From: Pezicula radicicola
Taxonomy: Eukaryota; Ascomycota; Leotiomycetes; Helotiales; Dermateaceae
Length of the DNA: 64,000 nt
Reading direction: 5' to 3'
NCBI GenBank assembly: GCA_003008705.1
Contig: PDUO01000013.1
Span: 640,702 to 704,701, forward strand
Shown here: in pieces, positions 35,322 to 46,478 of the stretch
Numbering within the stretch: position 1 is the stretch's first letter
Layout of the letters: each line of letters begins with the position of its first letter
Notes under the pieces: model-generated
Database searches by the model: none
What the model was told of the DNA's origin: nothing
Seen by the model: only the letters and a program-made list of their open reading frames with translations
Made by a program: the position numbers and the translations under genes

Positions 35322-36548
35322 TCATTGTCTCCAAGCGACAACCTTTACTTCACGGTCCCAGCAACTAAGTGCTTGATCTCTGCTCAGAAGTTTCTCATCG
35401 GCACCAGGAAGCTTCCAAATTGTAAATCCGAAACCGCTCTGCTTCAAGCTTGTTACCATAGGTCCTAGAGTGAGTCTCCTCACACTTATTCCTTGTTTCT
35501 CCAACTCCTTGATCGCTAGCTCTGCAAAGCGAGCCAAGACCTCGTCAGATGTACTTCCAGAACTGTTTACTAAAAGTATCACTTCATTCTTCTCGGTACT
35601 CGAAAATGGAATGAATGCACGATCGGTATCTGTTGTATCTGTGAGGAGGTCAATCATAGATTTGGTGAGGGATTCTGGACTGGGAATTGGTGACAGTTGG
35701 CGAAGGCCTGGCTCGCCATGGCAGCCAAGACCAAGTTCGATGGTATTTGGAGGGAGAGCTTGGATTTCTGTAATGATACTGTTCGGTAAAGCCACCCTAT
35801 ATTACTGTATTGTCAGCTTTTAGGATTTGTTTAGGGGAACAAATAACTCGCCTGTCAAATGCCACAGCGATTGTTCCGGAGTTTTCCGCAATATACTCCA
35901 TAGTATCCGCTACACGTTCCAAATCTTCACCCATATCTGCCAACGCACATACAATCTTCAATGCAACAACATGTGCACTGAGTCCTCTCCTCCCAACCTT
36001 CCCACCTTTCTTCCTTCCTACAGCAACATCATCACCAACAGGTACAAATCTTACTTTATATCCAGCAGCAGTAGCTCTCGTGATAGCAAGGCCAGCATTC
36101 AAGATATCGCCAGTGTAATTACCACATACGATCAAAGTGCCTTTTGAAGTTCCATCTGGCGGTTGACATAATTTAATCGCTTCGAATATTTGAGCTGCGG
36201 TTGGAGAGGCAAAGATTGCACCCGAGACGGAACATGAGAGATATGAGTCTCCAACAAAACCTGAGAACATTGGCTCACTGAAAGTCCATCAGCAAATGAT
36301 ACTCAATCAAAAGTATTTACTTACTGTCCACCTCCAGCAAAGCCTATAGTTGTCACGTGGTCCTTCCGGAACTCCTCAAGGTCGCTGCGATATATAATTT
36401 TATGTTCAGGTGCATATGACAAGTTTGCATGGTGTTCTGTAAGACCGAATGCAGCTTCATTGATGGCATCGGACGGGTTGTTAATGAAATGAAACGTCTC
36501 TTTCGTTGGCATCTTGGTTTGCGTTTCTGTTTCTGTTTCTGTAGACAT
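35322..36548 (-). CDS. Stand-alone K domain of dihydroxyacetone kinase (DhaK/DAK1-type)
   Basis: Three exons (36548-36325, 36277-35852, 35796-35322) encode 374 aa, only the K (substrate-binding) half of a fungal dihydroxyacetone kinase. After a Glu-Thr repeat, FHFINNP opens the domain. GGGHEPMFSGFVGD contains His75, NYTGD contains Asp132, and LGLGCHGEPG contains His243. By the family's logic these are the general base/acid pair and the His that covalently holds the substrate. VGDDVAVGRKKGGKVGRRGLS is also intact. The loop normally reading GGGxGHEP is two residues shorter (GGGHEP). Translation stops just after the domain (VKVVAWRQ), so the ATP-binding L domain is absent. Intron 2 is GC-AG and intron 1 is canonical. 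It is divergent from the gene at 36934, which carries the missing L domain. The product should be inactive alone. Confidence 0.9.
35797..35851 (-). other. GC-AG intron in the DhaK-only gene
   Basis: Donor CAG|GCGAGT, branch GCTGACA, acceptor ATATAG, 55 nt. The GC donor is in phase and restores AFDRVALPN. The only nearby GT donor (CGA|GTTATT) would be out of phase with every usable acceptor, because the alternatives run into stops. Confidence 0.8.
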
Positions 36549-36933
36549 TGTGGGGATTGCGGGGTGCAGGACCAGGAACAGGAACAGGAGCCGAAGGTAA
36601 GGGTCGTGTGTAGAAAGTCAAGTGAAGTTTTGAGATACAACAAGAAGAATTCTTAGAAGCAGATTAAATAGTGAGTTAAGAAGAAGAGCTTTTGAGCTCG
36701 AAAAAAGCCAACTTCTGAAAGACTACGAAAAGCATAGGTTCATCGCTTCTTCCGGGATGGCAAACTTCCCCGCAATCTTCGTCGGGATACTACTTCTGGA
36801 CTAGTATTCCTTCCCTCAAGAACACTCTTACTAACCCCAAGTACATTTGGAAAAATGAACAAAACCGTAATTCTCTTCTCGCCAAAAGAAATTTCTCTCT
36901 CCAAATTATTCCCCCCGGAATTTCATTTCCAAA
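36549..36933. promoter_or_regulatory. Shared bidirectional promoter of the split dihydroxyacetone kinase genes
   Basis: Only 385 bp separate the two divergent start codons. The region has pyrimidine-rich leaders on the plus side (TTCTCTTCTCGCC and TCTCTCTCC near 36870-36905). Co-regulation is an inference from spacing and from the complementary domains of the two products. Confidence 0.55.
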
Positions 36934-38784
36934 ATGTCTCTCGTCGTTGAACAAACCCTTCCTTACAATAGCTCAGAGCTCAAACTCGATGATCCAGGAC
37001 GATGGAGCCGACTCTTCCCCCTCATCAGACCTTCAGTCAAGACGATCAAGACCGAAACAGGCCGTACAATAGTGGTTGATCATGACAAAGCCAAATTCCA
37101 GTCCATTCAAGTTGCCGTCATTGGGAACCCAGGTAGTTTCTCTGGCAAGGTTTTGGAATCCAACGTTTCTGCATTCGTCGCACATGAAGTTGGAACTGAC
37201 AAAATTTTGGCCGAGGATTTATGGAGAGTTTTGTCTTCAGAGGGGCTGACTGGGAATGGACTTGTGGTACTCAAGATTGCTTCTAAGCGAAACGTTGAGT
37301 ATGACGACTCACAAGGGAGGTGGGTTCAAGTTGAAGTTATTGGAGAGGTGGAACTTGATCATGTGCTCTCTCTTCTTGCTTCAAGAAATACTGATATCAA
37401 GTAAGTTTCATCCCCTCCTACGATGTGTACTTATTTCGTTACATAGCATCATTTTGAGCTACCTTCCACATAATTTTGTAAGATGCCGATTTCAAGGTCT
37501 TTCCAGAACAATTATTTGAGTTGAAGAACTCCGTTGAATGTCATGTCCTTTTAATTTTCGAAGTCATGTATAGGCTTAATCGGAATGATGTCTTACGAAG
37601 CTTTTTCGGCGGAACTCAAAACTAATTTGGTGGTTCAGGTCCAAGGGATTGAGCTGGGATGATACTAAGTCAGTCCTCGAGAACTTTGTCAAGTCGGTCC
37701 AGACAACAAAATCTACCTTCCATCACGAGAAGAGAGCGAAAGGTGCACCTTCAGTCATTCACGCAGATGACCTGGCGGAGTTCAACTCAGCCAAGGCAGC
37801 CATAGATAAAGATCTTTCTTCTCTCCTGAGCTCAATACCCTCTACAACCGATATGGTATATTCGGTACACTTCTCAGATGTGAACGGTCTTTCTCGACTC
37901 GAGACTAATATTCTTGCCCATGAGATATCAGAATATCTTGGTCAGTTTTTCCTCCACAGCTTCAGGTTTTGTGCCAATGTGTTACTTACTCTTTTTCAGC
38001 CGGGAAAGAATTACCGTCTTTCATTAGTCACTCATCAATTTTGAACCATCAAGAGCTCGCAAGGGGGTGGTCTATCTCGATATGCTCTGTATCTACGAAG
38101 GCTTTATCAGCGCAAAAGCGGCCTTCAAAAATCCTCTTAAGCAGCAAAGATGGCACATCCCCGTCTACCAAGCCAAAGGAAGCGACCTCGAAGATTCACT
38201 TTTCTGACACTCAGGTCCGGAATATCATTACAGCTGGCTGTGAGACTGTTATCGCTGATGAGCCAACAATAACCGAATACGATACCATCGTTGGGGATGG
38301 AGATTGTGGTTACACGCTCAGAGACGGAGCAAAACAAGTTTTGAATTTTATTAGTAGCCGAGACTTGACCCAACTGCCCTCGAAACTAAGCGATCTCGTT
38401 GACGATCTTGAAGTTAATATGGGTGGCACCTCAGGTGCTTTGCACTGCATATTCCTCTCCTCCCTTGCACAACAACTCTGGAAAGCTCCGACTTTCGCTG
38501 ATGCATTGAAAGGGTCTCTAGATGATTTATTGAAGTATACAACGGCGCGATTAGGTGATCGAACGTGTCTGGATTGCTTAATCCCGTTTGTCGAAACGCT
38601 GAGAGAGACTGGCGACGCAAAGAAGGCGCTGGAGGAAGCTCAAAAGGGAGTCGAGACGACGAAAAATTTGGAGGCAAAGTTAGGAAGATCGAGTTATCTG
38701 GATGAGGCTGCTACGAAGGGTGTTCCTGATCCTGGAGCTTACGGCTTGTTGAAGTTGTTGGAGGGAATGGTTAGTGCTAAGTGA
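36934..38784 (+). CDS. Dihydroxyacetone kinase L-domain protein with degenerate K-like N-terminal region
   Basis: Three exons (36934-37400, 37639-37940, 38000-38784) give 517 aa. From about residue 325 to the end it is a full DhaL (Dak2) domain. EYDTIVGDGDCGYTLRDGA holds the Mg-ATP aspartates Asp351, Asp356 and Asp358. VNMGGTSGALHCIF, RLGDRTCLDCLIPF, AKLGRSSYLDE and VPDPGAYGLLKLLEG follow. Residues 1-300 have faint K-domain order: VAVIGNPGSFSGKV where GGGSGHEP is expected, GLVVLKIASKRN for VKNYTGD, FSDVNGLSRLE for the NNLGGxSNLE turn, and SILNHQELARGWSIS for TSLxxxGFSIS. No catalytic His or Asp remains there. Intron 1 is long (238 nt). Intron 2 has a GTCAGT donor. The domain content complements the neighbouring K-only gene. 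Confidence 0.85.
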
Positions 38785-39604
38785 GAGTGTAAAGATTGGT
38801 GGAAAGCCTAAAATATTTAGTAGTCAACTCGCCACCCTTATATTTATGAATAATTCTTCACGTTCAACTTCGAGACTTCATACTGTGAGAATTCGCGATA
38901 AGAATCCCGTCACTGCCAGCCTCGCTTATTTAAGCGACAGCCGGATTTAAAAGGGGGATACCAAAAAAAAGGTTGATGCCCCAAACATACCACGAACAAG
39001 AAGGGCAAGAAAAAAGACTGAAACAGCAAGCTGAAATAGCAAAACAATCCTAAAGATAGGGATTTCTCCTCCTCAGTTTTTCCGCCAATACCTCGTAAGA
39101 GGAGATGAGCTGCCAAACGGCGGACCCAAAACCGACCAACATTGTTGTTAGTTCAGTTTTTCAGATGCCCTTATTGTGGCTTCTTTACTAAAGTAAGCTC
39201 TGGACCCCTCCACCACGGACATATTCATTAAGGGGAAAGTTGATATTTTGATATTTAAGTAGGTACGGCGGCGGAGAGTTGTGATGAAAATTTTCGTTTT
39301 TGAGAAGTGAAGGGTACTTTATAACTCGGAGATACAGCTTTTTCATGTGTAAGATGGTATGATAGATTTATGGCTATGAAACTTTAGAAATCTAGTGCTT
39401 CTTTTGACTCTGCAGTAGAGTTATTGGTTTAGTTGAGCTAGAGAGAGAAACATCCATTATCTAACAAGGTAGTGGAATGATAATAGTTTTGAAAGGTCAT
39501 GATTTTAGCTTACTTAGACAACTTTAATATCTTACACAAAGGAAGATTTCCTAGTATAGTACATTGCAACATCTCCCTTTGAAACACTAGTATTGAAGGT
39601 CGTT
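38785..39604. other. Convergent intergenic region
   Basis: 3' flanks of the DhaL gene and the DUF6697-like gene. AT-rich, no coding signal. Confidence 0.45.
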
Positions 39605-41248
39605 TCAAATTGCTCCTAAGCGTTCCAACTCCCTTTTCTTTTCAACCAGTGTCCGATAAAAGTCATGATCATACCCAACAGCTTGCAAGTACTCGTAGAA
39701 TAGGGTCATAGAAGGAACTGTCTCGTCGCAGTCAGGCTGTAGATCTGTTAGTCATTATACTAATAGTTTGTCTCATCTTATAGCCTTAAGTACTAACCGC
39801 ATTGAATGCTTCTAAGATATCTTTCTCAGTCACCGCTTCTGCTTCCTCATCCAAAATTGGGCATTTCAATGGCTCTCCATACTCCGCCTCAAGTTCAGGA
39901 TCGTAGTCGACAAACTTCTTCAGATCCTCATCCCACCAACCTAGCTCAATCTTTGGCCAGGCACCTTTAATAGCGGATATATTCTTCCTGCCCTTACCGT
40001 TCAGAGGCTGCTCGCCCAGCTTCTTGGCCCAATACAACTTTACAGAACCCGGTACTTCGCGCAACATTTCATTGGCACCGATTCGATCGGAAGCACGCGG
40101 TTCGGTGTAAGTGCCAAAGTAGCGGAAGCCCCCTTGTCCGCGCCGGATAAAAAGAGGTATATTAGGTTCCTCCTCCTCGCCGTCGTCGCGATATTGCATG
40201 AATACCGAGATCTGGCAGCCATGCTGTCCTGGAGCTCTTGGGAGTAAAGGCTCATGCTCCGCATTTAGTGCTATGTAGGCTCGGATGTTTGGAAAAACTC
40301 GATCTGTAGTCTTCCTTTTTGCAGACCCTCTGGCTCTTTGCCACCAGCCGTTGCCAATCTGAGTACCGCCAAGTATCTTCTGAAGAAACTTGTGCGAAAA
40401 CTCTTCGTTCGGCTGCTTGGGGAGTTTAAGTTGCAACTGTGGTAAGCCTTCTACAGCAGCAGGCATCCGCATTCCCCCATAAAGAGTGATGGTCTCTTTA
40501 GTGACCTGGAAAATATCTGCATTGTTATCGAATTGCGCGGAGACATCGCGGGCGGCATCAATCTCAGGGTCTTCATCTTGTCCACTGCCTTCAATATCAT
40601 CACGTGAAGTACTTCGTTCTTGAGGCTGGCGAGATGCAGGCAGGTTATAGGCACGGCTCTGGGTCAACATAGGGCCTCGCCGTGATTCCGGCTGTGGAGT
40701 TCTACGCACGTTAATTTTAGGTTGTAATCGATTTGAAGCTGAACTTACGCATCATATAAGTCTGTCTCTACTGAAGCCCTATCATCTACCTTCGCTACAG
40801 GCAACGCAGTACCGTGACTGGCAGCAGCATGAGTTGAATTACTCACCTCGGGTTCTTGATTATCACTTTCAACAATTCTTTGTAGAGCGCTGATTTGCTC
40901 GTTCTGAGTCCTGGCTAAAGCCAGTATCTCCTGTTGTTGCCGTTGCAAATGTGACAACTGTGCGGAGACACTGAGAACTGGCTCTTCGTTTTCAACCACC
41001 GCATGATCTTCGTTGAGTCTCTGTCTCTTGCGACCTCCTTGAGCTGAACTCGTTCTAGGTCGGTGTTAGTACATTGTAAATCGTCAATCGTCGATAGCTT
41101 AAGTCACTCAAGCTAGGTATACCGTAAAGGTAGTAGTATAAGATGCTTACCTTTCTGGTAAAGGCGGTTCGACAGTACTCTCTCCCGTTTTCCGCGTACC
41201 GTGATCCCAACCACTGAAGTAAGACGGACGTGCCTTCGTCCGCGCCAT
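39605..41248 (-). CDS. Nuclear-type protein with DUF6697-like domain
   Basis: Four exons (41248-41151, 41054-40749, 40701-39798, 39736-39605) encode 479 aa. The N-terminus (MARTKARPSYFSGWDHGTRK) is followed by a basic patch GGRKRQR. A short Gln-rich coiled coil (LSHLQRQQQEILALARTQNEQ) comes next. The conserved globular part (about 185-420) contains GCQISVFMQYRDDGEEEEPNIPLFIRRGQGGFRYFGTYTEP and VKLYWAKKLGEQ. I match this tentatively to the fungal DUF6697 domain, a family without known activity that often sits in nuclear proteins. The C-terminal helix-rich tail ends KKRELERLGAI. Gene structure is well supported by phase-consistent joins. The function is unknown. Confidence 0.75.
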
Positions 41249-41830
41249 TGTGAATTTCAATGGTCTTAAGTGCTCAAGGCTTGCCCCAAGTGATTTGATA
41301 GGAAAGAGAAGTAAAGAAAGGAAGTGAATTGACTAATGGACTTCGAAGATCTAATATTTGAGAGCAAATGTAGATATCAGGTAGAGTTGTAAGATTAGAG
41401 TTGTAAGATCTCTAGGTAGGTATTGTGAGCTTGACGCGTAGCACAATAAGTAGTGAACGTTCTCACCTCTAATACCTGTGAATCACACGTTATGATACTC
41501 TAGCGGTGGAACTGTAGATAACACAGTATAAACTTTTACCTAACAACCCCAAAAAGTGAGTTTATCAAAGATCTTCAAATGTCTTTTCAAAGAATTGGTG
41601 ATTTATGTATGTTATCAATTCATGAAGAAGGAGGTTGGAACTTGGCATGGCAAGGCAAGGCAGGGGTGATGTCGTCTGGGGAATGAAGCTTTCGCACGGA
41701 CCCCCAAAATCTCACGAACGCGTCTCCTCAAGGCTGAAGAAACGACGTATCTAGAGGTTTCAAATTCAATCGCACAATACATCGCAGCATGTTCAAGCTT
41801 CCCCTACGCAGATGATCCTCAACTTATGCA
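41249..41830. promoter_or_regulatory. Bidirectional promoter region, DUF6697-like gene and ARV1
   Basis: 582 bp between divergent start codons. No specific site was recognised. A GGCATGGCAAGGCAAGGCAGG direct repeat (CAAGG) occurs near 41644-41665. Confidence 0.4.
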
Positions 41831-42846
41831 ATGCCAATCTGCATAGAATGTCGATATCCCGTCAAGACCCTCTATACCGAGTACTCAGGCGCCGGTGAAT
41901 CCAGCGGCCAAGGAGTGCGCCTGACAGTATGCAAGAACTGTGGTCGCTTCTGCGACAAATATGTTGAGCATGATTTTGTCGTCTTGTTTATAGACCTGGT
42001 TTTAATTAAGCCTCAAGTAGGTTCTATTTTGGGTGGAAATGAGGGGACGAGGCTGACGTTTTCGAAAGGTCTACAGACATCTTTTACACAATACGTTGAT
42101 GAGAGAGAGGGACCAATTTGATGTATGCTTTAGGGCTCTTCTGTGATATGTGTAAATACTGATTATGTTGATAGCCTTCTATAATCCGTCTCGGCATCCT
42201 CCTACTCCTCTTTGACGTCTACCTCACCTGGGCGCGAATCGAAAAGCAAACAACCACGAATCCCTCCGATACCCACAGCTCCAACGTTCTCCGTCTCGCC
42301 GAGCAACCTATTGTAGTTCAATATATCTTTTTCCGTACGCACACCCCTCTAGCAGCTGGCAAACTCTGCTAATGACATGTAGTGATCCTCTGCGCCGTAT
42401 CAACTGTCTCCTTTCACATATCCATACGCTTCCTCACCTCTTCTCCACTTTCCCCCCTCGTATTATGCGGTCTTATACCCCGCTATCCACGACCCAACTC
42501 AGTCAGCACCGCGCTCCTGGTATCATCATCCACAAAACTCTTTCCAATTCTCATGGTAATATGGGAATACGATGTACCAGCTGCTGCGAGGTCACTTGGT
42601 TGGGCCGTAGTTGCAAATAACGTGGAGGCCCTAAAGATATTACTGGATTGTGGATATGGAACTGCTGCCATATTGGCTGCAGTGGGGGCTATTTCTAGAT
42701 GGTTAGTTGGAAGAGGAATATTATGGATCGTAGGGTTAGATGGTGTTGATACAGTAGGTGAATCAGGGGTTGCTGCAGATGGAAAGGCGTTGTGGGCACT
42801 TGTAGAACTAGGAAGAGAATGGGGAGGGAGGTTAGGTCTTGGGTAA
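41831..42846 (+). CDS. ARV1: ARV1, ER sterol/lipid homeostasis and GPI-synthesis membrane protein
   Basis: Arv1 is an endoplasmic reticulum membrane protein needed for sterol distribution and GPI-anchor synthesis. Four exons (41831-42016, 42069-42122, 42175-42334, 42383-42846) give 287 aa. The Arv1 homology domain is clear: a zinc ribbon with Cys4, Cys7, Cys34 and Cys37 (CIECR..CKNCGRFC), then DKYVEHDFVVLFIDLVLIKPQVYRHLLHNTL. Exon 3 supplies SIIRLGILLLLFDVYLTWARIEKQ, and several membrane helices follow to the C-terminus. Exon 2 is only 54 nt, but it supplies the highly conserved VYRHLL segment. Identification is firm. The last 100 residues are hydrophobic and diverged. Confidence 0.95.
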
Positions 42847-43415
42847 TTATGCTAATTTACTTCAAAATAAAATTTGAATGCTATTTTTGGCCAGAGATCA
42901 TAACAATTACTACTAAAAGACAAATACCTCTCTGCACGCATAAGTCTAGTTCTTCAACTGTTTGTAAGATGGGTTAGGAAATCGAAGGACTGCAGCATGT
43001 GTCTCCACGACTAAACTCATCGGACCACATAGACCATAACAAACCTGGAACCTTTCATCTTGAAACCCATCTGTTACTGAACCGAGATAGAATGTCTCCA
43101 AGATCTTACCACATGCGCCCCTTCTACACCTTCCACACAACAGAAATAGACTTCCCATAACAGCTCAGATCACAGTAGCGCCACAAGAATTTTCCCTGCG
43201 CATCCGGAAAGAGTTCTATTACTAGTTCAAGTCCAGAATATCTCCATATGCCATATCAATACACAGCATCCATCAGGATCTAGCATGCTCAAACCCGTAA
43301 TCCCTGAACGCCAAAAGTATACACGCCAATTCATGCTCTCCTTCTCTCCCAACACCACTCATCTCTAAATTTCCGATTCAATCCCATCACGTCCATCTCT
43401 CGTAAGCATCTTCCC
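42847..43415. other. Convergent intergenic region, ARV1 and VMA9 3' ends
   Basis: About 570 bp with no supported gene on either strand. Confidence 0.45.
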
Positions 43416-43859
43416 TCAGCTATGTGCAAACTCCGGCCTCAAATCGCCTCGTCTCGGAACAATAAGAGGGTGTAGTTGCGCGAGGAACGTAATCGCTATT
43501 TAGCAGTTAGTATGTATTCGTTACTCATTCTTTCCATAATTGAAAGACAACGTCGAAGTAGATACGTACCCCACATGAGATAGCAACTTGCGAAGGAGAG
43601 GATCAGAGAGCTTCGCCAAATACTACACATCGTTAGATTACATCCACAACATTTCACTATTGTAAACAGTGCTAGACTGGATGAGCTGCATACGTTTGAG
43701 TCTCGCCCTTAGGTGATAGGAACCATGCTGCAACAGAGGCAAGCACGACGACGACGAGGCCGATGAAGATTGCCCAGCTAGAATTGAGGTTAGCAGACTT
43801 GCTCCGAGATCCTCGAAGGCGCTTTTCGGTGGAGGGAAGTATAAGTACCCGGTTGCCAT
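43416..43859 (-). CDS. VMA9: V-type proton ATPase subunit e
   Basis: Subunit e is a small hydrophobic component of the membrane Vo sector of the vacuolar proton pump. Four exons (43859-43849, 43777-43694, 43622-43570, 43495-43416) give 75 aa, the usual size. Helix 1 is WAIFIGLVVVVLASVAAWFL, followed by SPKGETQT-IWRSSLILSFASCYLMWAITFLAQLHPLI, which forms helix 2. The tail is PRRGDLRPEF. The first coding exon is only 11 nt (ATGGCAACCGG). All joins are phase-consistent, and branch sites CTAAC precede each acceptor. Reading straight through the first intron gives MATGYLYFPPPKS and then loses the frame, so splicing is required. Identification is firm. Confidence 0.93.
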
Positions 43860-44677
43860 TTTATTGGTATTGTGGAGGGCGGCTTGTGGTTGCTTTGAGA
43901 GATGCTGGTCGTCTTTGGCTCCTGGTGATATCAAGCTGTCGACGCAGCTTCGATGTATGAGGCGCTAATTAGTCATCACGGCTGTAATATTTCTCCGCTC
44001 CTAGCCTCCTTTCCATTTAGCGAAGCTCCCCCCTATTGCTCAAATGTGGAGCGGGATAATGAACGGTAATATCTGCGACAACTGAAGTATCCTTTCGCTA
44101 GAAAATTGACAGGTTATTTATCTACTTTGACACTGATGTAGCGCCAGACTCAACTGATACACCCGGGACTTAGCTCTATTAAGCATTTTCGAGAATCTTA
44201 CCCGAACTAGCAAGTTTCTATGTCCGAAATTTTGAAAGAGCCTTTCTAATATTCAGTCCTAAGTTATACGCGCCTTGAGTCTAGCATTTAATTTCCCAGA
44301 GGTAAGTGAACGAGCTAAGTTGAATTGCCAGTAATTCTACCCAAATCTAAATTAATGATGAGCTAGCCGAGTGACTTAGAATAACAACCTCCTGACACAT
44401 TGAAGATCAAGAAGGCAGTCGGAGCGAGAAGCTATCATATTTTTTGGCGTATGCCCTCTCGGCAAGCTGGCTTAAGATAGCTTTCTGTGACTTATTAACT
44501 TACAGCACTACTAATCATAGTGTCCTGGGTGATCATGACTTTTAGAGCTGTTCGAGCGGTCTAAGTAACGACAAAACCAATGCAATGCGCTCTACTCTAT
44601 CTAGAAGCAACAACAGAAGGATTCTTAGGTAGCAGTTTACTGATATATTTTCTGTAATGTTTATCTCATTACAGACC
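43860..44677. other. Intergenic region upstream of VMA9 and past the dehydrogenase 3' end
   Basis: About 820 bp without a gene. AT-rich toward the right. Confidence 0.45.
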
Positions 44678-45826
44678 TCAATTCTCGAATTTGAGGCCTC
44701 CCTCCTGCCTCACCGCGCCATAGATAGCTGCAATGTCACCCTTTTCCCCTTGATGCGCCTTTACTGTTGCTAGATGGGCATCTGCAATTTCAGCATTCCT
44801 CATCCGAGTGCCCCCAGTCTTTGCCAGCGACATAGCATGTCTAGCATCCTTCCTCGCTAGATCGACCGCAAATAGAGGTTCCTCCCTCTTGTGATAATCT
44901 CCTGATAACATTCGTGTGGAATAGGCCGAATAAGGTCCCGGAAACATTGTCTCTATGAAGGAGTGAAGGTTTTCAACGCCCAGTCCGGATTTCTCAGCTA
45001 GAACATGACCCTCGGATAACTGTTCAATCATATTGAGGATAAAAGTGTTGCCAATAATCTTCAAAGTCAAAGCTTTACCAACAGACTGACCTGAGAAGTC
45101 GATATTGGCTCTCCCGATAACGCCCTTGGTGTAAGGCTTGACTTTATCCACTGATGCTGCGGGACCTGCGAGGACACAGATAAGTTGACCGTTGTCTGCC
45201 ATTGCCGGTGCACCAAAAACTGGTGAAGCTACGAATTCTGCCCCAGCTCCGAGTATCTTCTTAGCGAGGTCTTCTGTTGTGTCGGGGTGTACTGTAGAGC
45301 AATCCACAAATAGCTTTCCTTTAACGTTGACTTTCAACGCTGAATCAATCGTTTCGTGAATTGCATGATCATCCCCAACTGGTTCAAGCCTTTGGTATTA
45401 GCACTACTTCTATTAGAAGGTTTCAGGAGAACCAAGACATAATTTATTTGAGTACTTCGAAGCAAGGCTTGTCTCTAGAGTGTGGAAATGTCGAGAAGTA
45501 TTACAGCACCCAAGGCAATCAATAAGAGGACAGAAATGTACAGGATTTACGAACCGCATGTGAATATGATATCAGAATTCGAGACTACCTCTTCGATTGA
45601 CGAAGCGACGGTCGATTTACCAGAGGGTAGAGTGTTGCTCAGATCTTCGGCTCTCTTCTTAGTTCGGTTGAAGATGATGAGGGGTTTATCGAGCTGTCCT
45701 TTCTCAACGAGATTTTTGCACATGCCCCGACCTGAGCTTTCTCATTAGTAGTTGGTGGGGTTGAAATGCTAAGAACGGGAAGAATGTACCCATATTTCCA
45801 AGTCCAATCCAGGCTAGTTGTGGCAT
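44678..45826 (-). CDS. 3-hydroxyisobutyrate dehydrogenase-like NAD(P)-dependent oxidoreductase
   Basis: A beta-hydroxyacid dehydrogenase related to 3-hydroxyisobutyrate and 6-phosphogluconate dehydrogenases. Three exons (45826-45790, 45731-45555, 45378-44678) give 304 aa. The Rossmann motif GLGNMG is at residues 8-13, split by the first intron. FNRTKKRAEDL follows the second strand. FTCVGDDHAIHET and DCSTVHPDTT match the substrate-binding strand, and VFGAPAMADNGQL fits the family GAPVSGG region. LTLKIIGNTFILNMIEQLSEG carries the catalytic Lys and the Asn that follows. The C-terminal half forms the all-alpha NAD-binding_11 domain (FAVDLARKDARHAMSLAKTGG). There is no clear mitochondrial leader, so a cytosolic enzyme with another hydroxyacid substrate is more likely than true valine catabolism. 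Confidence 0.88.
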
Positions 45827-46478
45827 TTTGTCCTATTGACGAGTTGAAGAGTACTGTACCTACTTCTGATGGGAATGTAGTTGAGAATGAGAAGAGACTG
45901 AAGCAGATAGAGAATGTTTATTTATGATACGCTGCTGGCGATCAATTTGTACAGAGCTGCTTTTATGGGCTTATGGAGCTCTTTCCCAAGTGATCTCATA
46001 CCTAGCTAGGTAGGCGATTGACTTCCAGAAGGCGGGGGCGGCATTGTTTCGGCTTCTTCGGCAGTCCTTGGAGGCATCTGTTAACCAAGAATACATTCAG
46101 CCTCATTCACAATCGTTGCAGAAGATGCCTTGGTATTGACGATAATAGAACTTGCTAAACTCAGTGCACTCTACAAGGGAAAGAAAATGTCCCCCCAAAA
46201 AAAAAAAAAAAAAAGCACAGGAGAATACTCGGAAGGGGTGCGCGCTGAGCCATGCACGCACGTGCAGATGATGCTTATCCGTTATCGGATTCTTGGCCCT
46301 GCATTTGTGGAGAACTTCCCTGTGCTCAAAAATATCAGTTAATCGCCGTGCAGGGAGACGCAGTAATCAATCGCTGGCTTTGCGCGACCATGAACCCATC
46401 ATTTTCTCAATCATTCTGTCTCTCCTCCCATATTGTGCCAATGCATTTTGAAATGTAAACCTTCCTTCAACATGCACC
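45827..46478. promoter_or_regulatory. Divergent intergenic region between the dehydrogenase and ARG2
   Basis: About 650 bp with no gene. A C6-A18 homopolymer run lies at 46191-46214. Confidence 0.4.
46197..46214 (+). repeat. Poly-A run of 18
   Basis: Eighteen consecutive A preceded by six C. A simple homopolymer. Its length in the assembly may be inexact. Confidence 0.8.

Noticed and set aside
35011..35334. Possible extra C-terminal exon of the DhaK-only gene (107-codon minus-strand frame)
   Set aside because: It shows no L-domain motifs and the K domain ends naturally at the TGA at 35322-35324. No good donor joins them.
46197..46214. Poly-A run as the tail of a retroposed copy
   Set aside because: No target-site duplication or upstream gene copy could be seen. 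Treated as a simple homopolymer.
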